Part shown: piece after piece, positions 14,342 to 15,354 of the stretch
Layout of the letters: each line of letters opens with the position of its first letter
Position numbering within the stretch: the stretch's first letter is position 1
Assembly: GCA_015486685.1 (NCBI GenBank)
Contig: WFRC01000190.1
Coordinates: 1-15,354 of the forward strand
Source of the DNA: Caldifarciminota bacterium
GTDB taxonomy: Bacteria > Hydrothermota > UBA3072 > WFRC01
Direction: 5' to 3'
DNA: 15,354 nt
Notes under the pieces: generated by a model
The model's database searches: none
What the model was told of the DNA's origin: nothing
What the model saw: only the letters and a program-made list of their open reading frames with translations
Translations under genes and position numbers: made by a program

Positions 14342-14417
14342 CGGTTTTTCGCAAAAGTGGAGACCAATTTTTCAGTATTAGCAAGGGTTTCAGCCCACCG
14401 GTTTTTCGCAAAAGTGG
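14342..14417 (+). repeat. Two exact 19-bp direct repeats (CGGTTTTTCGCAAAAGTGG)
   Basis: Identical copies lie at 14342-14360 and 14399-14417, starting 57 bases apart. A shorter related string, CGAAAAGTGG, is at 14275-14284, just at the inner edge of the inverted-repeat arm. Function is unknown. Confidence 0.7.
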
Positions 14418-14461
14418 TGGATTAGAAAAGGTGCAAGTTCGCAAACCCATTCCCAGAGATT

Positions 14462-15223
14462 TCATTTTTTGGACTTCAACACCTTCAATTCTCTTAAAAC
14501 TTCTTCGGCTTTTTCCTTTTCTCCCATATCTTTATAAACATTTCCAATATTCCTCAAATCTGTGATGATTCCCTGAAGATAGCCTATCTCCCTATCAATC
14601 TTCAGGGCTTCTTTATAATACTTCAAAGCCTCATCAAGGTCTCCCTTAGATTTATAGACATTACCTATATTCCCAAGTGTTCCAGATAAGTTTCGCTTAT
14701 CTCCAATCTGGTGATATAATTTCTCTGCTTTTTTCCAGGACTTAAGGGATAATTCCAGATCTGATGTCTTGTATGCCTGTTCTCCAAGATTGAAATAGAG
14801 AGAAGCCAGGAGGGACATTTTTGGTTTTTTCTGCTTTTCTACTTTTTTAATAAATTCCTTTGTCTCCTGAATCTGTTTCCTTAAATCCTCAAGTCCTTTT
14901 ATCCTTCCTTTGCGTCTAAAAGGTTTTACCTCAAATTTATAGGCAGATGTTCTAAAACTCCAGAAGTCCTTTGCATATTTAGGAATATTGTCTATCTGTT
15001 GTATAGAGCTCCACGAGAGGTAGATAAAATGTCCTTCCGAAATGTATTCTCTGCAAATATTAATGGCATTGAGAATCCTTTTCGTTTGAGAATCTTGCAA
15101 GCCAATTATATCCAATGAGAATAGAGCCTGGGATGGGTCGATGGTCTTTCGTTTTATAAGCCTCCATATTTTGAGAAGAGGGTCCGTTTCAGCGGGGTCA
15201 GTCGTACAAATTACAAAACTCAA
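14462..15223 (-). CDS. TPR-repeat protein, possibly 5'-truncated
   Basis: Up to 253 residues if translation starts at TTG (15223). About three tetratricopeptide repeats lie at 138-171, 180-213 and 221-250, for example GNIGNVYKSKGDLDEALKYY. Residues ~1-100, with ILNAINICREYI and then YAKDFWSFRTSAYKF, resemble the segment that in larger ATPase/TPR proteins follows the nucleotide-binding domain (LNxxRE ... DFWSxR); this is recognition from memory. No P-loop is present. An in-frame TAA lies about ten codons upstream of the TTG, and the first ~11 codons lie inside the right inverted-repeat arm. The real start is therefore unsure, and the gene may be a fragment or a short family member. GGGAGGG at 15236-15242 is the only Shine-Dalgarno-like site, at long spacing. 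Confidence 0.65.
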   Translation of the reverse strand: MSFVICTTDPAETDPLLKIWRLIKRKTIDPSQALFSLDIIGLQDSQTKRILNAINICREYISEGHFIYLSWSSIQQIDNIPKYAKDFWSFRTSAYKFEVKPFRRKGRIKGLEDLRKQIQETKEFIKKVEKQKKPKMSLLASLYFNLGEQAYKTSDLELSLKSWKKAEKLYHQIGDKRNLSGTLGNIGNVYKSKGDLDEALKYYKEALKIDREIGYLQGIITDLRNIGNVYKDMGEKEKAEEVLRELKVLKSKK

Positions 15224-15344
15224 GAAACAAAAGACACCCTCCCTTTATCCCCCCGCAAGGGAGGGAGATAAAGAGGAAACGACACCACCCATCCTGTGAG
15301 ATTGCTTCACATAAGCAAAGCAAGGAGTGGACATTCGCAATGAC
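15191..15344 (-). repeat. Right arm of the long inverted repeat
   Basis: The reverse complement reads GTCATTGCGA ... GCAATCTC ... CCCTCCCTTGCG ... GGGAGGGTGTCTT ... GACTGACCCCGC, colinear with 14101-14275. The inner edge, up to GACTGACCCCG, overlaps the first ~11 codons of the TPR gene. The rest of the window (15345-15354) is too short to assign. Confidence 0.75.
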
Positions 15345-15354
15345 AATGAGAGAA

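Larger units (their letters stand above)
14000..14461. repeat. Intergenic repeat mosaic D
   Basis: No credible gene. From left to right it holds AATAATGCGGAAGT (14018-14031), a 38-bp inverted match to gap C (14026-14063), the left arm of a long inverted repeat (14101-14275), a palindromic ATGCTGAA/TTCAGCAT element (14308-14328), and two exact 19-bp copies of a CGCAAAAGTGG-containing unit (14342-14360 and 14399-14417). The short plus-strand reading frame here, which spells MLNLFQHL, is a by-product of the palindromic element. Confidence 0.7.

Noticed and set aside
14281..14565. Plus-strand reading frame of 94 codons
   Set aside because: It runs through the ATGCTGAA palindrome (giving MLNLFQHL), the two 19-bp repeats, and then the antisense of the TPR gene's 3' end. 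It has no domain or Shine-Dalgarno.

Overview
The window looks like chromosomal DNA of an uncultured, low-GC, Gram-negative-type anaerobe. The evidence is an AT-rich composition with clear Shine-Dalgarno sites, an outer-membrane PorV/PorQ-like barrel beside a secreted protein with a C-terminal sorting-type domain, a four-subunit ferredoxin-dependent pyruvate oxidoreductase, and a bacterial MglA/MglB pair. The style of the genes and of the intergenic repeats reminds me of candidate phyla such as WOR-3/Stahlbacteria or relatives. That placement is inference; nothing here proves the taxon.

Layout. 1-2813 (minus): a two-gene unit encoding a secreted beta-propeller protein and a PorV/PorQ-like outer-membrane protein. 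3328-4652 (plus): promoter, tRNA-Val(CAC), terminator, a coiled-coil zinc-ribbon protein and an RNase HI-family protein whose start overlaps the previous stop. 4965-10310 (plus): a promoter followed by a compact run of seven genes, porC-porD-porA-porB, mglB, mglA and a CPA2-type cation:proton antiporter. 10905-11783 (plus): a PTS IIA protein and a PII-like protein. 11837-12784 (minus): a solitary beta-class DNA adenine methyltransferase with a near-consensus promoter that predicts a leaderless mRNA. 12923-13999 (plus): alanine racemase. 14462-15223 (minus): a TPR protein flanked by a long inverted repeat whose right arm runs into the gene's 5' end.

How the genes work together. The POR complex interconverts pyruvate and acetyl-CoA using ferredoxin, a core step of anaerobic carbon metabolism. 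MglB/MglA are a small GTPase and its regulator, used for polarity or motility in other bacteria; here they lie a few bases behind the POR genes. The antiporter, IIA and PII-like proteins could form an ion-homeostasis module that senses energy or nitrogen state. The first pair could be part of a type IX-like secretion route.

The most unusual feature is not a gene. All four long intergenic gaps (2814-3399, 4653-5021, 10311-10904, 14000-14461) are filled with the same vocabulary of short diverged repeats in both orientations, including 20-38 bp matches between distant gaps. The region beyond 14100 adds a ~155-175 bp inverted repeat and palindromic elements of the 'GTCATTGCGA...CAATCTC' and 'ATGCTGAA...TTCAGCAT' types. 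I saw no CRISPR array, integrase, transposase or rRNA.
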